A stretch of 64,000 nt of DNA from Pseudomonadota bacterium (GTDB lineage: Bacteria; Pseudomonadota; Gammaproteobacteria; Pseudomonadales; Oleiphilaceae), in NCBI GenBank assembly GCA_002747395.1, contig PDPE01000028.1, positions 62,001 to 126,000 on the forward strand, read 5' to 3'. Below are positions 27,273 to 36,227 of this stretch, piece by piece. Position 1 is the first letter of the stretch; the number at the start of each line of letters is the position of its first letter. The notes beneath the pieces are model-generated. The model did no database searches and was not told where the DNA came from. It worked only from the letters and a program-made list of their open reading frames with translations. Made by a program: the position numbers and the translations under genes.

Positions 27273-28610
27273 TCATACAGTGCCGCGCATCGTGCAGTGC
27301 AGCCAGGCGTCGATGTTTTGTACAACATACTCCATAGGCAGCCGCTCTTGCTCAAGCCTCTTGCCAACATACCGGTCAGCACGTAAATCTTTATACAGAG
27401 CCAGCTCTTTTTCTGTCAAGGCAACCGGCTCTCTGGATACCGGGTCAGGCTCTGGCACCATGCGCTCTTCGAAAGCCTTGACCGTCAGCTCATCCATCAT
27501 TAGTGGAGTAATACTACTCAGCTTACTTCTGGCATCACTTAAAATGGACAATCCTTCAGAGTCAATATCTCCCCAGTAGCCAACATTTTTGCCTGCCAAC
27601 CAGCCTGCCTTCATCCATGAAACATTTTTGCCGCCTCCCGAAACCGCTATCGTGTTACGAATATCCCGTAGCGCCAAACAGGACTGTTCGTTCTCAATCA
27701 CCAGGATATTTCTTGCAGGCAGTGCAAAATCTTGCAAAGTGTCTGAGGACAGGCGAAGCAATGGCAGGCCACCCAACAGCTCCCTGGTTTCTTCACAGAG
27801 AGGCTTGATCAACAGCCAGTCCTTCGGCTTTTCTTTACAATCAAGCCAGCTCATCAAACCCGCATCTTTAACATCCCTATCAACCAGGGCCGCAACAACA
27901 GACTCAATTATTCGCAGATTTTTTTCGATGAATTTGGTATCCACAAAAGTCACAGGCAGCGCCCTGAGATAACACCCTCGCCCCATTCCTTTTTGTAGCT
28001 GCGGCAATAATCTGATCAACAGCTCTAAATCCCCCTGTTCAAAACTATCTAATGTTGCCAGGTGATCAATTAATGCCTGGAATAATTTATGGTCACAATC
28101 ATTTTGACGAGAGCTGGCTTGATGGCCATTGATTTGTAGTGAAAGGGATTGTAACCGTAGCGATTCAAAAACATAGCGGATTTTCACCAACCAGCGTTGT
28201 AGCTGACGCTCTTCATCTGGCCCAAGCAAACAGGCAAGTGAGCCGACATCCGCAATGATCAAGTGCGTGGGAATATCCTGCTCGGCGAGGGAGCGGTAAT
28301 TTCGTTTTTCCCAAATCACCTCACACCCTATGCTGTTGGACTCATTTCCTTGCTGGCCGGTAACTTGAAGAGAACTTTGAATAGAATCTTGAGAAAATCT
28401 CTTCCAGGACAACACAAAATCCTGAAAGTGGCGAATATTCAGGATTGCCGCATTTCCCCTTGGAGGCTTCAAAGGAACGACTAACGGAAATGACTGTTCA
28501 CCACTCAACAAGCTTTTCAGTTTTCTTGGGTTCTGCCAACACTTCACCTTCAGCGTTTGCCGGACATCTTCTGGCAGTAAGCCCCAAGACGTTTTTGACA
28601 CGGCGCTCAT
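27273..28610 (-). CDS. jetD: Wadjet nuclease subunit JetD (DUF3322/DUF2220)
   Basis: 445 residues. JetD is the Toprim-containing nuclease of Wadjet, which cuts small circular DNA such as plasmids after the SMC core has extruded it. The N-terminal DUF3322-like arm covers about 1-190. The C-terminal topoisomerase-VI-A-like Toprim part has the acidic residues expected: Glu in NILVIENEQS (about 304) and GDIDSEG (about 345-351). The start ATG shares one base with the jetC stop (TAATG), indicating translational coupling. Active-site residues look intact, so the system is likely functional. It is the last gene of the operon. Confidence 0.9.
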   Translation of the reverse strand: MSAVSKTSWGLLPEDVRQTLKVKCWQNPRKLKSLLSGEQSFPLVVPLKPPRGNAAILNIRHFQDFVLSWKRFSQDSIQSSLQVTGQQGNESNSIGCEVIWEKRNYRSLAEQDIPTHLIIADVGSLACLLGPDEERQLQRWLVKIRYVFESLRLQSLSLQINGHQASSRQNDCDHKLFQALIDHLATLDSFEQGDLELLIRLLPQLQKGMGRGCYLRALPVTFVDTKFIEKNLRIIESVVAALVDRDVKDAGLMSWLDCKEKPKDWLLIKPLCEETRELLGGLPLLRLSSDTLQDFALPARNILVIENEQSCLALRDIRNTIAVSGGGKNVSWMKAGWLAGKNVGYWGDIDSEGLSILSDARSKLSSITPLMMDELTVKAFEERMVPEPDPVSREPVALTEKELALYKDLRADRYVGKRLEQERLPMEYVVQNIDAWLHCTMRGTV

Positions 28611-31600
28611 TACATTCTGACCAGATCGATTTCAGCGGCGATTTCGTCATCTAACGAAGAACCAATCGCAGCGCGCTTTTGCTCCGCCATACGCCGATCA
28701 ATCTCCTCCCATGTCACCTCGCACAAGCGGCTTTCATGAAGTTCTGGATCTCGCTCGGCAATGAGCAATGATCTCGCAGACTCTCGTGCCAAATTCAGGT
28801 TTTTATACGGCGTAATTAAATTGACGTGTATATGAAGTTCTTTAAACACACGAAGCACCCTTCGACTCACTGCCTCGGCGGTATTCGAAAATGCCTCATC
28901 CAAAAACACCGTGCAATAAACAGGCTTTTCATATCCATCTGGAGTCAATACATAAGCAAGACTCGCGGCCACAATAGTACCAGCAAAGGACTCTTTCTCA
29001 CCGCCTGATTTGCCACTACTTGATTCAAGCACATCGCGTACACTTAAAGTCTGTGAATCAATTTCTTCAGCAAAGAACGACATCTGATACCTTGGATCCA
29101 ACAACCTTAAACTTTCCATATTATTAGAGGTTCCCGGTGCACTCGCTTTCTCAAGAATGTTCACAACGTCTGCCAACAGGTTAAACCGGGCTTCATGATC
29201 ATCACTTGTCGCCTGACTTAGCGCACTTCTGGTTTTGCGCTCAAACTCCTGAACATGTGGATACTTTTCGCGTTTTGAACCAAGTTTTAAATGACTGCCT
29301 TGCTTGAACTCAGTACGTTTTAACACACCATTGATCGTTTCGATCCGTTCTAATATATCTTCCCGTTCAGATTCCAGCCTGGTTTTAATTCGAGCCAAAG
29401 ATTGGGTTGCGTGTTTATTTAAACGCTCTTTGAACTGGTCGATTAACTCGGGTAATCCCTCTTTTTCAATATAGGCATAATGTTCCAAATAGTCTGGCAG
29501 CCCATCCAACCCTGTAGGCCAATCAACGGTAAGGGGCTGCCATTTATCTTTTCCTCTAAACGAGCCCATAATACCATTTGCTGCGTTTTCAGCGCTGCTT
29601 TTGGCGGAACGAACCTTTTCCAACTCTCGATCCAGAGACTTTTCGAACTCCGGTTGTTGATCAGCGGTATCTAATGTGACAACGCCAATTCTGGCCAAAA
29701 GAAGCGCTCTGACCTCATCACTCATCCCTGTGGATGCCAGCAAACGATATTTTTCAGTGTGTCGCCGGGCATCATCCTTCCTGGCTTCTAATGCGCCTTC
29801 CTCTTTTTTGAGTTGCTCTTTATTTTTCTGAATTTCTTGCAATAGCTGCTTGGCTGTATCCCAACGAGATTTAGCCAGCTCAAGGCTTCCGCCAGATTGC
29901 TCAAGTTTTTCCAGATCAACAGTCACCGTGTCCAGGCGTTGTTGCCAATAAGGTGCGTTTATTTGCTCCCAGGCATAACCATTAATTCTTTCCCACAACT
30001 TGGCTTTTTCAGCTATGTTGTTGAGTGCCTTTCTTGCCTCAGATAAAGTTATACCCAACTCCGCCAGGCGAAGTTCCACTTCATTTTTATCAGCATTTAA
30101 AAGTATCAGGCGTGACTTATTGGAAAACCCAAGACTCCAACTTCTGCGATCATCTATCTTACGCTGATCTTTCTTTTCGAAACGGCCTCGCTCCATATGC
30201 ACAAGGCCCTCCCGTGTCATCGAGAATGGCGTCGCATCAAGCTCATCGGTGCCGGACACGCACCGCAAATCAAACTTATTCAAGTGGCCTTTAAGCCAAT
30301 CACGATAGGGATGATCTTTCCATACCAGTTTACGAAGGTAACCATGCTCATTAAATTCAGTAAAGTTTGAAGGGCCCTTACTGTTACTAAATGACGAGGC
30401 CGACTTGTCGCGAGAAACAACCTGTGCCCGCACATGTAAGCCGGTATGCCGCACATTGAGCCAGCGCGTCACCATGGAATAGCTCTTTTGTGGGACTAAT
30501 AAAGTCGTTCTCAGACCGCCTAACGCACGCTCGATAGCGCCTTGCCAGGCTTTCTCATCGTCTTTAACATCGAGTAATTCGCCGATAAAAACCAGCTCAT
30601 CACCCGATAAATGAAGAGACTCTATCATTTCATCACGAAGTTGCTGATAGCGAACATCGATGTTTGAATCAGGGCGAGCTTCTATCTCCCGTATCTCGTC
30701 TTTAATATCGCTCAAGTGTTGCTGTTGTTCGCTCAACTGTGCCGCAATGCCACCAAAATAATCCTGGCTTTGTTTGGTATCGTCTTCGATTTTTTCCAGC
30801 TTTAATGTGGCTTTGCGCTGATTAGCAATAAAATGCTCTTCATTCAGTTCTGCATCCAATTCCAGGCTACGACAGTCACTTTGATAGCGCGAAGATGCTT
30901 GTATAACGGCGTTAAGCTTGTCTTTAGCATGCTGAATATCTTTTTTCAGGGATTCAATCTTATCGCCACCAAGGCTGAGATATTCTTCATGCCTTTTTTC
31001 AACCGAGCCCTGCGCATCTTTCTCTTCTGTTTCGGCGCGAACAATAGACCTGCGAAGCGCCTCCAACGCCTCTTCCAGCTCACTCAGCCTGTTAGCCCAG
31101 AGCATTGCAAGCGCTTCGCCAAAGTAAACACCCAAATGATTTTTCTGAAGCTGTAACTTTTCAAGGGCCAGCCTGGATGCAGCGATGGTTTCTGAAAGCT
31201 CAGGCAATCTGCTCAAATGAGCCTTTTGCTCTTTAGCATCAATCAGTTTTTCATGGATGGCAACGAGGTCGGAAAATTCTTCAACAACTTTTCGCGCATC
31301 CTCTTTCACACCACTGGGCTCTAACACCAATTCACGGATAAGCCTGGTAAGATCATCAATCTTCTTGAGGCCCAGGGCACGAGACAACAAAGCAGGCGCA
31401 TTTTTGTTATCCATGTATAAATACTTGCGGTAAAGTTCCTGGTAATCACTAAAGTTGCTATCACAATCGGTAATTGCAGGGTCATCTCGTAGCCATTGTT
31501 TCAGTTGCCTTGTATTACCTTCACCAAAAGCGCCTAACAATTCTTTAAGTTGCATATTCCTTTTTGCAACAAGATACACTCGCTTTACATCGCTGAGTGT

Positions 31601-32116
31601 ATTGGTTGAGCTGGTTGTCCAAAACAAGGCTGCCAGGGTAACACTTGAACCATCCTCACATTGGTAAAGCGCCCTGAGCCCGGTCACAACATTTTTCTCG
31701 CGTTTACTCTTGACACGGGTAGAAGAACCATCGTGAGCGGAGCCAAAACTGCCGCGCATATAGGATAATAGCGATCTATCCGAGCGATCTCCCTGAGCCG
31801 CCGCAACATTAAACGTAGCTTTACCTGCAGGTAACAACAGCGCCATTAAGCCATCAATAAAAGTGGATTTACCCGAACCGTTATCACCTGTTACCAGGGT
31901 TCCATCGGGGTCGATAGCGGCCGTATGCAAACCATCAAAAGAGCCCCAATTGAATACCGACAGCTCCGCCAGTTTTATTTGGCCTTTAGGAAACAAATCG
32001 GCTTGTGTTGCCGTCGGGCTTTTATTCGACTCAAGGCTGTTATCTAGCTCAAGGCTGTTATCTAGCTCAAGGCTGTTATCTAGCTCAAGGCTGTTATTCG
32101 GCTCAAGGCTGCTCAT
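28610..32116 (-). CDS. jetC: Wadjet SMC-like ATPase JetC
   Basis: 1168 residues from the ATG at 32116 (preceded by GGTGAAG). The Walker A GDNGSGKST is at 77-85, followed by long coiled coils (about 290-460 and 700-900) around a hinge region near 550-650. The ABC signature SGGEKES is at about 1035 and the Walker B VFLDEAF near 1068. It is a MukB/MksB-type motor that extrudes loops of plasmid DNA. An open frame continues to 32176 inside jetB, but 32116 fits the ribosome site. Unusually, the N-terminal tail before the ATPase head carries NSLELD repeated in tandem. Confidence 0.92.
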   Translation of the reverse strand: MSSLEPNNSLELDNSLELDNSLELDNSLESNKSPTATQADLFPKGQIKLAELSVFNWGSFDGLHTAAIDPDGTLVTGDNGSGKSTFIDGLMALLLPAGKATFNVAAAQGDRSDRSLLSYMRGSFGSAHDGSSTRVKSKREKNVVTGLRALYQCEDGSSVTLAALFWTTSSTNTLSDVKRVYLVAKRNMQLKELLGAFGEGNTRQLKQWLRDDPAITDCDSNFSDYQELYRKYLYMDNKNAPALLSRALGLKKIDDLTRLIRELVLEPSGVKEDARKVVEEFSDLVAIHEKLIDAKEQKAHLSRLPELSETIAASRLALEKLQLQKNHLGVYFGEALAMLWANRLSELEEALEALRRSIVRAETEEKDAQGSVEKRHEEYLSLGGDKIESLKKDIQHAKDKLNAVIQASSRYQSDCRSLELDAELNEEHFIANQRKATLKLEKIEDDTKQSQDYFGGIAAQLSEQQQHLSDIKDEIREIEARPDSNIDVRYQQLRDEMIESLHLSGDELVFIGELLDVKDDEKAWQGAIERALGGLRTTLLVPQKSYSMVTRWLNVRHTGLHVRAQVVSRDKSASSFSNSKGPSNFTEFNEHGYLRKLVWKDHPYRDWLKGHLNKFDLRCVSGTDELDATPFSMTREGLVHMERGRFEKKDQRKIDDRRSWSLGFSNKSRLILLNADKNEVELRLAELGITLSEARKALNNIAEKAKLWERINGYAWEQINAPYWQQRLDTVTVDLEKLEQSGGSLELAKSRWDTAKQLLQEIQKNKEQLKKEEGALEARKDDARRHTEKYRLLASTGMSDEVRALLLARIGVVTLDTADQQPEFEKSLDRELEKVRSAKSSAENAANGIMGSFRGKDKWQPLTVDWPTGLDGLPDYLEHYAYIEKEGLPELIDQFKERLNKHATQSLARIKTRLESEREDILERIETINGVLKRTEFKQGSHLKLGSKREKYPHVQEFERKTRSALSQATSDDHEARFNLLADVVNILEKASAPGTSNNMESLRLLDPRYQMSFFAEEIDSQTLSVRDVLESSSGKSGGEKESFAGTIVAASLAYVLTPDGYEKPVYCTVFLDEAFSNTAEAVSRRVLRVFKELHIHVNLITPYKNLNLARESARSLLIAERDPELHESRLCEVTWEEIDRRMAEQKRAAIGSSLDDEIAAEIDLVRM
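32030..32101. repeat. 18-bp in-frame tandem repeat in the 5' end of jetC
   Basis: Four full copies of CTCAAGGCTGTTATCTAG (the last ends TTCGG), plus a partial copy that reaches the start codon. Three copies are identical over 18 bases. On the coding strand each unit encodes NSLELD. Confidence 0.95.
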
Positions 32117-32990
32117 TGGCTTCACCAATTCTTTCGTTTCTGTTGTTATCAAAAGGGCCTGTTTGAACCGAAGCACCTGCTGTTTGTTGCGCCAACAGGC
32201 TATACTCGGCCAACATGGATTCTAAAAAACTCGCACTGACCACATAGCGAATAATCGGGGTTATTTCATATCGGTCTTCAGCGCCGCGAATGGTTGACAG
32301 CACTTTCCTTTTCACCATCTCTTTGACTCTCGCCACCAGCTTTTTACGATCTTTAGACGCATGATCAGTAATGGGTAGAAAAGGTGTAAGACAGGATTCC
32401 AGGCGCTCAATATCTATCGTGATTTTCTGCTCTCCCGCCGCTTCCCTGTCTTGATAATGCTTTCTAAGAACCAGTAATATCAGAGTGTCGTACAGCGATA
32501 GCGTTCTCTTTGCAATCAATGTTGTCGATTCACCCAATTCCAGATCATCTGCCACTTCACTATCGCCTTCAGAGCCGAACGCGGCATTAACCCTGATGTC
32601 ATTCTGATAATCGGCACTGGCGACAAACGCCACACCCGTTTTTTGATCCAGAATTAGCTGTAGATAAACTTCCGACAAATGCTTTCTTATTACGACTTCA
32701 TGACGACAAAGCAAGGCAAACAGTTTGGGTTTTTGCGCAGCCATCACCGAACCTTGTCGCATTAAATGTACCAGCACCCGCCGTGCATCATGGGGCATAG
32801 CAGAATCACCTGGCGTTATGGCATTACCAGCATTCAGAGCGTCAACATTTTCAGCAGACTGATTATCCAGCACCTCGGCTTTGACCATTCCATTATCAGC
32901 AACTTCCTCAACATCAAAACCCTGCTTATCAGCACTCTCATTGCCCTTAACGAGAGAAAAGAAACTATTCGGAGGAGAATTATTAGTCAT
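32103..32990 (-). CDS. jetB: Wadjet kleisin-associated subunit JetB (DUF4194)
   Basis: 295 residues. JetB is the MukE/kite-like subunit that bridges JetA to the JetC head. A disordered N-terminus (about 1-60) is followed by the DUF4194 core with the segments LVHLMRQGSVMAAQKP, FALLCRHEVVIRKHLSEVYL and GVAFVASADYQND. A winged-helix-like ending follows (KDRKKLVARVKEMVKRKVL). AAGGAAAA precedes the ATG, 7 bases after the jetA stop codon. It overlaps the jetC start by 14 bases. Confidence 0.88.
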   Translation of the reverse strand: MTNNSPPNSFFSLVKGNESADKQGFDVEEVADNGMVKAEVLDNQSAENVDALNAGNAITPGDSAMPHDARRVLVHLMRQGSVMAAQKPKLFALLCRHEVVIRKHLSEVYLQLILDQKTGVAFVASADYQNDIRVNAAFGSEGDSEVADDLELGESTTLIAKRTLSLYDTLILLVLRKHYQDREAAGEQKITIDIERLESCLTPFLPITDHASKDRKKLVARVKEMVKRKVLSTIRGAEDRYEITPIIRYVVSASFLESMLAEYSLLAQQTAGASVQTGPFDNNRNERIGEANEQP

Positions 32991-32999
32991 GGTTTTTCC

Positions 33000-34460
33000 T
33001 TATAACGGCAGCTCATCAATGTCTTCAGGGAACAAATCAGGCGTCAGCAAGTAAGTTGGAATGGATGCCTTCAACATCACGCCGTACTTATCCGTCAGAG
33101 CCACATCTTCTTTTTGCTCCAGGGCCGTTGCACCCACGGCTTTAGCCACTCGCAAACAGGCAACCAGCTCCTCCAGGCCCGACTTCAATGGATTCTTTGC
33201 AGCCAGCCCTGCTATCGACATTGGGCCATGCGCTTTGAGAGCGTCGAATGTTTTATGTGCAATCTCTCTCACTTGAACGGCATCCAAACAATCGAGAACA
33301 TGAGCGCTTGGCTCGCGGCTATTTGCTTTTTCTTCCACGCCAGAAGTATCCAGCTTATCGTCAGGGCTTCTTAATCGCATAGATTCGGGCGACTTGATTT
33401 CAATGGGGCCGACAGGCAAATTCAGAGCGGTTTCGGCTTTTAAGTCCACACCTGCATCACGCAACACAACAGCCTGCCTTTCGAGTTTTGATAGCAAACG
33501 ATCAACAGCCTGATTTTCTGCCGCAGCGCCACTTTCAATATAGGAACGCAAGCCTTCTTCAGTACGACGCCTGATACGAAAAACGCGATCACTTTCACGG
33601 CTTAACTCGCGCATCAGTTGATTCAAAAATTGTTGCTGGCTAACAGAAAGCTGCTTCGCGACCGGCCTGCTCAAGATGCTGCGAAGCTGTTCGCGAAACT
33701 CCATTGATCGGTTTTGATCACAGAGCAATTGAAAGAAGCCCTCAAATGCGCTTCCGGCTTCAGTGGTAGAAAGCAATGCTTCTTTTTCCATAACGGATAA
33801 AAGAATGTCGCCACGAGACGCATCACCTTCGATGATCTGCACTCTCAGTTCTTTGTCTAACACCCTGATTTCGTCTTCTACCCGACGAAAATCACCCGTT
33901 AACACGGAAGCAAGTTGATATATTTCCCGAACACGCTCCCGTTGCTCAACCTCGCCAAGTTCCGGCACAACGCCGGCCTGGAGCGCATCTATTTCCCGCT
34001 GAATCTCGGCCTTTTTACTTTCTAGCAAGGTGACTCGTTCATTTACATCAGGGCTTATAACAACCGCCAAATCGCGAACTGCTTCCTGAACGATGCGTAA
34101 ATGCGAGGCAGTAGTGCCAGAGTTTCTTTCATCCAGACCCTTACAGAACCTGAGCGCGATCTCGCTGGCATCGGTCCTGGTTACAGAATCATCCATTTCT
34201 CGCAACCAACCATTTCGTATCCACTGGTTTAAATAAGTTGCTGCCGTGGTTTCTGTAGACCAAATACCCAATTCACGACTGCGCTCTATTTCTGCATCCA
34301 GCATGATTCGCGCACGCCCGTAGGGGACTTCACTTTCTTCAGAAAACAAATCAGCAATAAAAGCCAATATATAAGGTGCATTATCGGCTCTTAATAGCTT
34401 CCATGCGGCATTCTCGCTGAATAAACGCCGATATGTTGCTTGCAACCCCTGGAAACTCAA
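33000..34460 (-). CDS. jetA: Wadjet kleisin subunit JetA (DUF3375)
   Basis: 486 residues. JetA is the MukF-like kleisin. The N-terminus FSENAAWKLLRADNAPYILA and the following ADLFSEE are hallmark DUF3375 sequence. A long helical middle (about 130-345) and a C-terminal winged-helix part (from about 405) complete it. The start codon is TTG at 34460, preceded by AGGAAAG at a good distance; no ATG or GTG lies close by in frame. It is the first gene of jetABCD, with promoter elements near 34599-34626. Confidence 0.9.
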   Translation of the reverse strand: MSFQGLQATYRRLFSENAAWKLLRADNAPYILAFIADLFSEESEVPYGRARIMLDAEIERSRELGIWSTETTAATYLNQWIRNGWLREMDDSVTRTDASEIALRFCKGLDERNSGTTASHLRIVQEAVRDLAVVISPDVNERVTLLESKKAEIQREIDALQAGVVPELGEVEQRERVREIYQLASVLTGDFRRVEDEIRVLDKELRVQIIEGDASRGDILLSVMEKEALLSTTEAGSAFEGFFQLLCDQNRSMEFREQLRSILSRPVAKQLSVSQQQFLNQLMRELSRESDRVFRIRRRTEEGLRSYIESGAAAENQAVDRLLSKLERQAVVLRDAGVDLKAETALNLPVGPIEIKSPESMRLRSPDDKLDTSGVEEKANSREPSAHVLDCLDAVQVREIAHKTFDALKAHGPMSIAGLAAKNPLKSGLEELVACLRVAKAVGATALEQKEDVALTDKYGVMLKASIPTYLLTPDLFPEDIDELPL

Positions 34461-34598
34461 AACGCTTTCCTCATAGCATCTTCCTCACAACACTTTTTTC
34501 TCAACATCTTGCTCACAACACTTTGCTCACACACCAGGACGCTTGTCCTACCCGAAAGCAACCGCCCATCAGGGATCATCCATAATCAATAGCAAAGC

Positions 34599-34665
34599 AT
34601 TATCATCATCTTTTTGATGATGTCAACAACCATTATTGACACATATACACCGCTGATATTATGAT
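34599..34665. promoter_or_regulatory. Divergent promoters of jetABCD and the WYL gene with nested inverted repeats
   Basis: TGTCAA-N9-TTGACA (34621-34641) is an inverted repeat whose two arms are perfect -35 boxes pointing outwards. Minus strand: TTGACA (34626-34621), 16 bp, GATAAT (34604-34599), toward jetA. Plus strand: TTGACA (34636-34641), 18 bp, TATGAT (34660-34665), toward the WYL gene. A second inverted repeat, CATCATC-TTTTT-GATGATG (34604-34622), fills the spacer of the jet promoter. A dimeric repressor bound here would block both promoters; the WYL protein is the obvious candidate. Confidence 0.7.
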
Positions 34666-34722
34666 CCACGACAAATTCGAGCAGCACTTGATACACCAGG
34701 CAACAATTATTTTGGTCTCTTA

Positions 34723-35673
34723 TTGATAAAACAAAGGCCCTTACCCTTGATTGAAAACAAAGCATTAAAAGGCATCAGCCAGGCGCAGCAGGAAAGGCTT
34801 TTCCATATAGACTTCAAGCTACGCTTTTTAGGCGCAGTCAACAGAAACGATCTGGTCAACCGGTTTGGTATTAAAGCTGCCGCCGCGACTCGGGATATAT
34901 CCCTTTATAAAGAGCTGGCACCTGAAAACCTTACCTACGATACAAAAGCCAGGGCCTATATCGAAGGCGATCAATTCAGGCCCCTGTTTGCCTACCAGGG
35001 CAGCCAGGCGTTATCCGCATTGTGCTACGGGCTGGGAGATGATCATGTATCAGGCGGCATATCTTTGGTTACAGCAGAATCATCCACACAGCTCAATTTT
35101 CCATTCTCCTGGCCAAATATGGATGTGCTGGCAGAAATCACCAAAGCAATTCACCAAAAAAAGGCACTCAAAATAGCTTATCGCTCACTTTCCAGCGGCT
35201 TTAGCCAGCGGGAAATTGTGCCCTTTGCTCTGGTAGATAACGGCCTTCGCTGGCATGCAAGAGCTTTCGACAGGAAAAGGGAACGGTTTACGGACTTTGT
35301 CATTAACCGTATAGCAGAACCAAAACTGCTCAATACGGAAATTCCCAAGTCTGAAACGAAAGAAAGCGATATTCAATGGAACCGCATTGTTGAAATGCAT
35401 ATTGTTCCGCACCCTAATCTGAAACACCCTAAAACTATCGAAACCGAATACGGAATGGCAAATGGAATGCTCAAGATCCAGGTGCGGGCGGCAGTTGCAG
35501 GCTATGTATTAAGGCACTGGAACGTCGATTGCTCAGCAACACATTCGCTGACCGGTTCCGAATATCATCTTTGGCTCCAAAATACGCCAACACTTTATGG
35601 GGTGGAAAATTTGCAGATCGCACCGGGATACCGAGACGAAGCCAATAGCGTCGGCATGGGGCGAAAATGCTGA
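34723..35673 (+). CDS. WYL-domain transcriptional regulator (BrxR/CapW type)
   Basis: 316 residues, TTG start. N-terminal winged helix-turn-helix (about 25-65; FLGAVNRNDLVNRFGIKAAAATRDI). A WYL domain covers about 140-215, where the segment KALKIAYRSLSSGFSQREIVP and the later GLRWHARAFDRKRERFTDFV match the ligand-binding core. A C-terminal WCX-like extension follows. This architecture is shared by BrxR and CapW, repressors of BREX, CBASS and other defence systems, that bind inverted repeats. It is divergent from jetA, so it very likely controls this Wadjet operon and itself. Gene boundaries on the 5' side are uncertain because no strong Shine-Dalgarno is seen. Confidence 0.85.
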   Translation: MIKQRPLPLIENKALKGISQAQQERLFHIDFKLRFLGAVNRNDLVNRFGIKAAAATRDISLYKELAPENLTYDTKARAYIEGDQFRPLFAYQGSQALSALCYGLGDDHVSGGISLVTAESSTQLNFPFSWPNMDVLAEITKAIHQKKALKIAYRSLSSGFSQREIVPFALVDNGLRWHARAFDRKRERFTDFVINRIAEPKLLNTEIPKSETKESDIQWNRIVEMHIVPHPNLKHPKTIETEYGMANGMLKIQVRAAVAGYVLRHWNVDCSATHSLTGSEYHLWLQNTPTLYGVENLQIAPGYRDEANSVGMGRKC

Positions 35674-35870
35674 ATTTCGAAGCAACTAACGACGATAAAT
35701 ATATTGTTTACAGCGCAATGGAGCCTGACACAATGGTTAAAAATCGACTTGAAAATCATCCAGATGAAGCACTCACCTTACGCACAAAATCAATAAAAAC
35801 CATTATTTATCAAATAGTTATAGGCCCCTCAAAAACCAAAAATGTAAGGGCATGGCATTTCATGCAGTAG
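35667..35870 (+). CDS. Possible small ORF overlapping the WYL gene
   Basis: 67 codons starting at ATGCTGA, overlapping the WYL stop codon. No recognisable motif, hydrophobic segment or clear ribosome site other than coupling. It may be real or may be residual sequence of a decayed defence gene. Confidence 0.25.
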   Translation: MLNFEATNDDKYIVYSAMEPDTMVKNRLENHPDEALTLRTKSIKTIIYQIVIGPSKTKNVRAWHFMQ

Positions 35871-35999
35871 TATTCTACTTGATATTGCCACTCAAATACT
35901 TGTACCTATCAGCAACAACACCCCTCCCGCTTCTCGTCTATCCTCGCAGATAGAATGCAGCGCACCGCGAGGGGTTACTCGTTTCCGGGGGGCTGAAAA
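35871..35999. other. Non-coding stretch with a nested hairpin
   Basis: ACCCCTC (35920-35926) pairs with GAGGGGT (35969-35975). Inside it TCTATC (35937-35942) pairs with GATAGA (35949-35954) around a CTCGCA loop. The arms between are unequal, so the fold is asymmetric. No gene is seen here; the element sits just upstream of the Abi remnant. Confidence 0.45.
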
Positions 36000-36227
36000 A
36001 TGGGCCGTTCCCAAAGCAATAGACCCCACGCACACCGCAAAACCCCTTATACAAAGCCACCAATCCGGCTTTCTGAACAGGTTGCTCAACTTGAAAGGCG
36101 CGGGCTGATTATTTCCGACAAATCCAACGCGGAATTCTACCTAGCTCAACTTGATTACTATCGGTTTGCAGCCTATTGCTTACCTTTCGAGCAAAATCAC
36201 AGCAGCCGCCAATTTCAACCCAATCGA
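36000..36227 (+). pseudogene. Truncated Abi-family (Abi_2, AbiD/AbiF-like) abortive infection gene
   Basis: About 76 codons match the N-terminus of Abi_2 proteins. The diagnostic stretch KTPYTKPPIRLSEQVAQL (about 14-31) is followed by ERRGLIISDKSNAEFYLAQL, then DYYRFAAYCLPFE (about 52-64). Family members continue for a further 200 or more residues with RELRLL and RIEVSLR-type motifs. Here the similarity stops abruptly after QFQPN, near 36227. What follows, to a stop at 36326, looks unrelated, so the gene has lost most of its length. The GGGGGG before the ATG may be its old ribosome site. It marks the edge of the defence island. Confidence 0.7.

Noticed and set aside
32030..32101. CRISPR array
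   Set aside because: Direct repeats of 18 bp without spacers, in frame within jetC; a tandem repeat, not CRISPR.
35920..35975. Integron attC-like site
   Set aside because: The fold is hairpin-like, but the RYYYAAC/GTTRRRY core ends are absent and no integrase is present.
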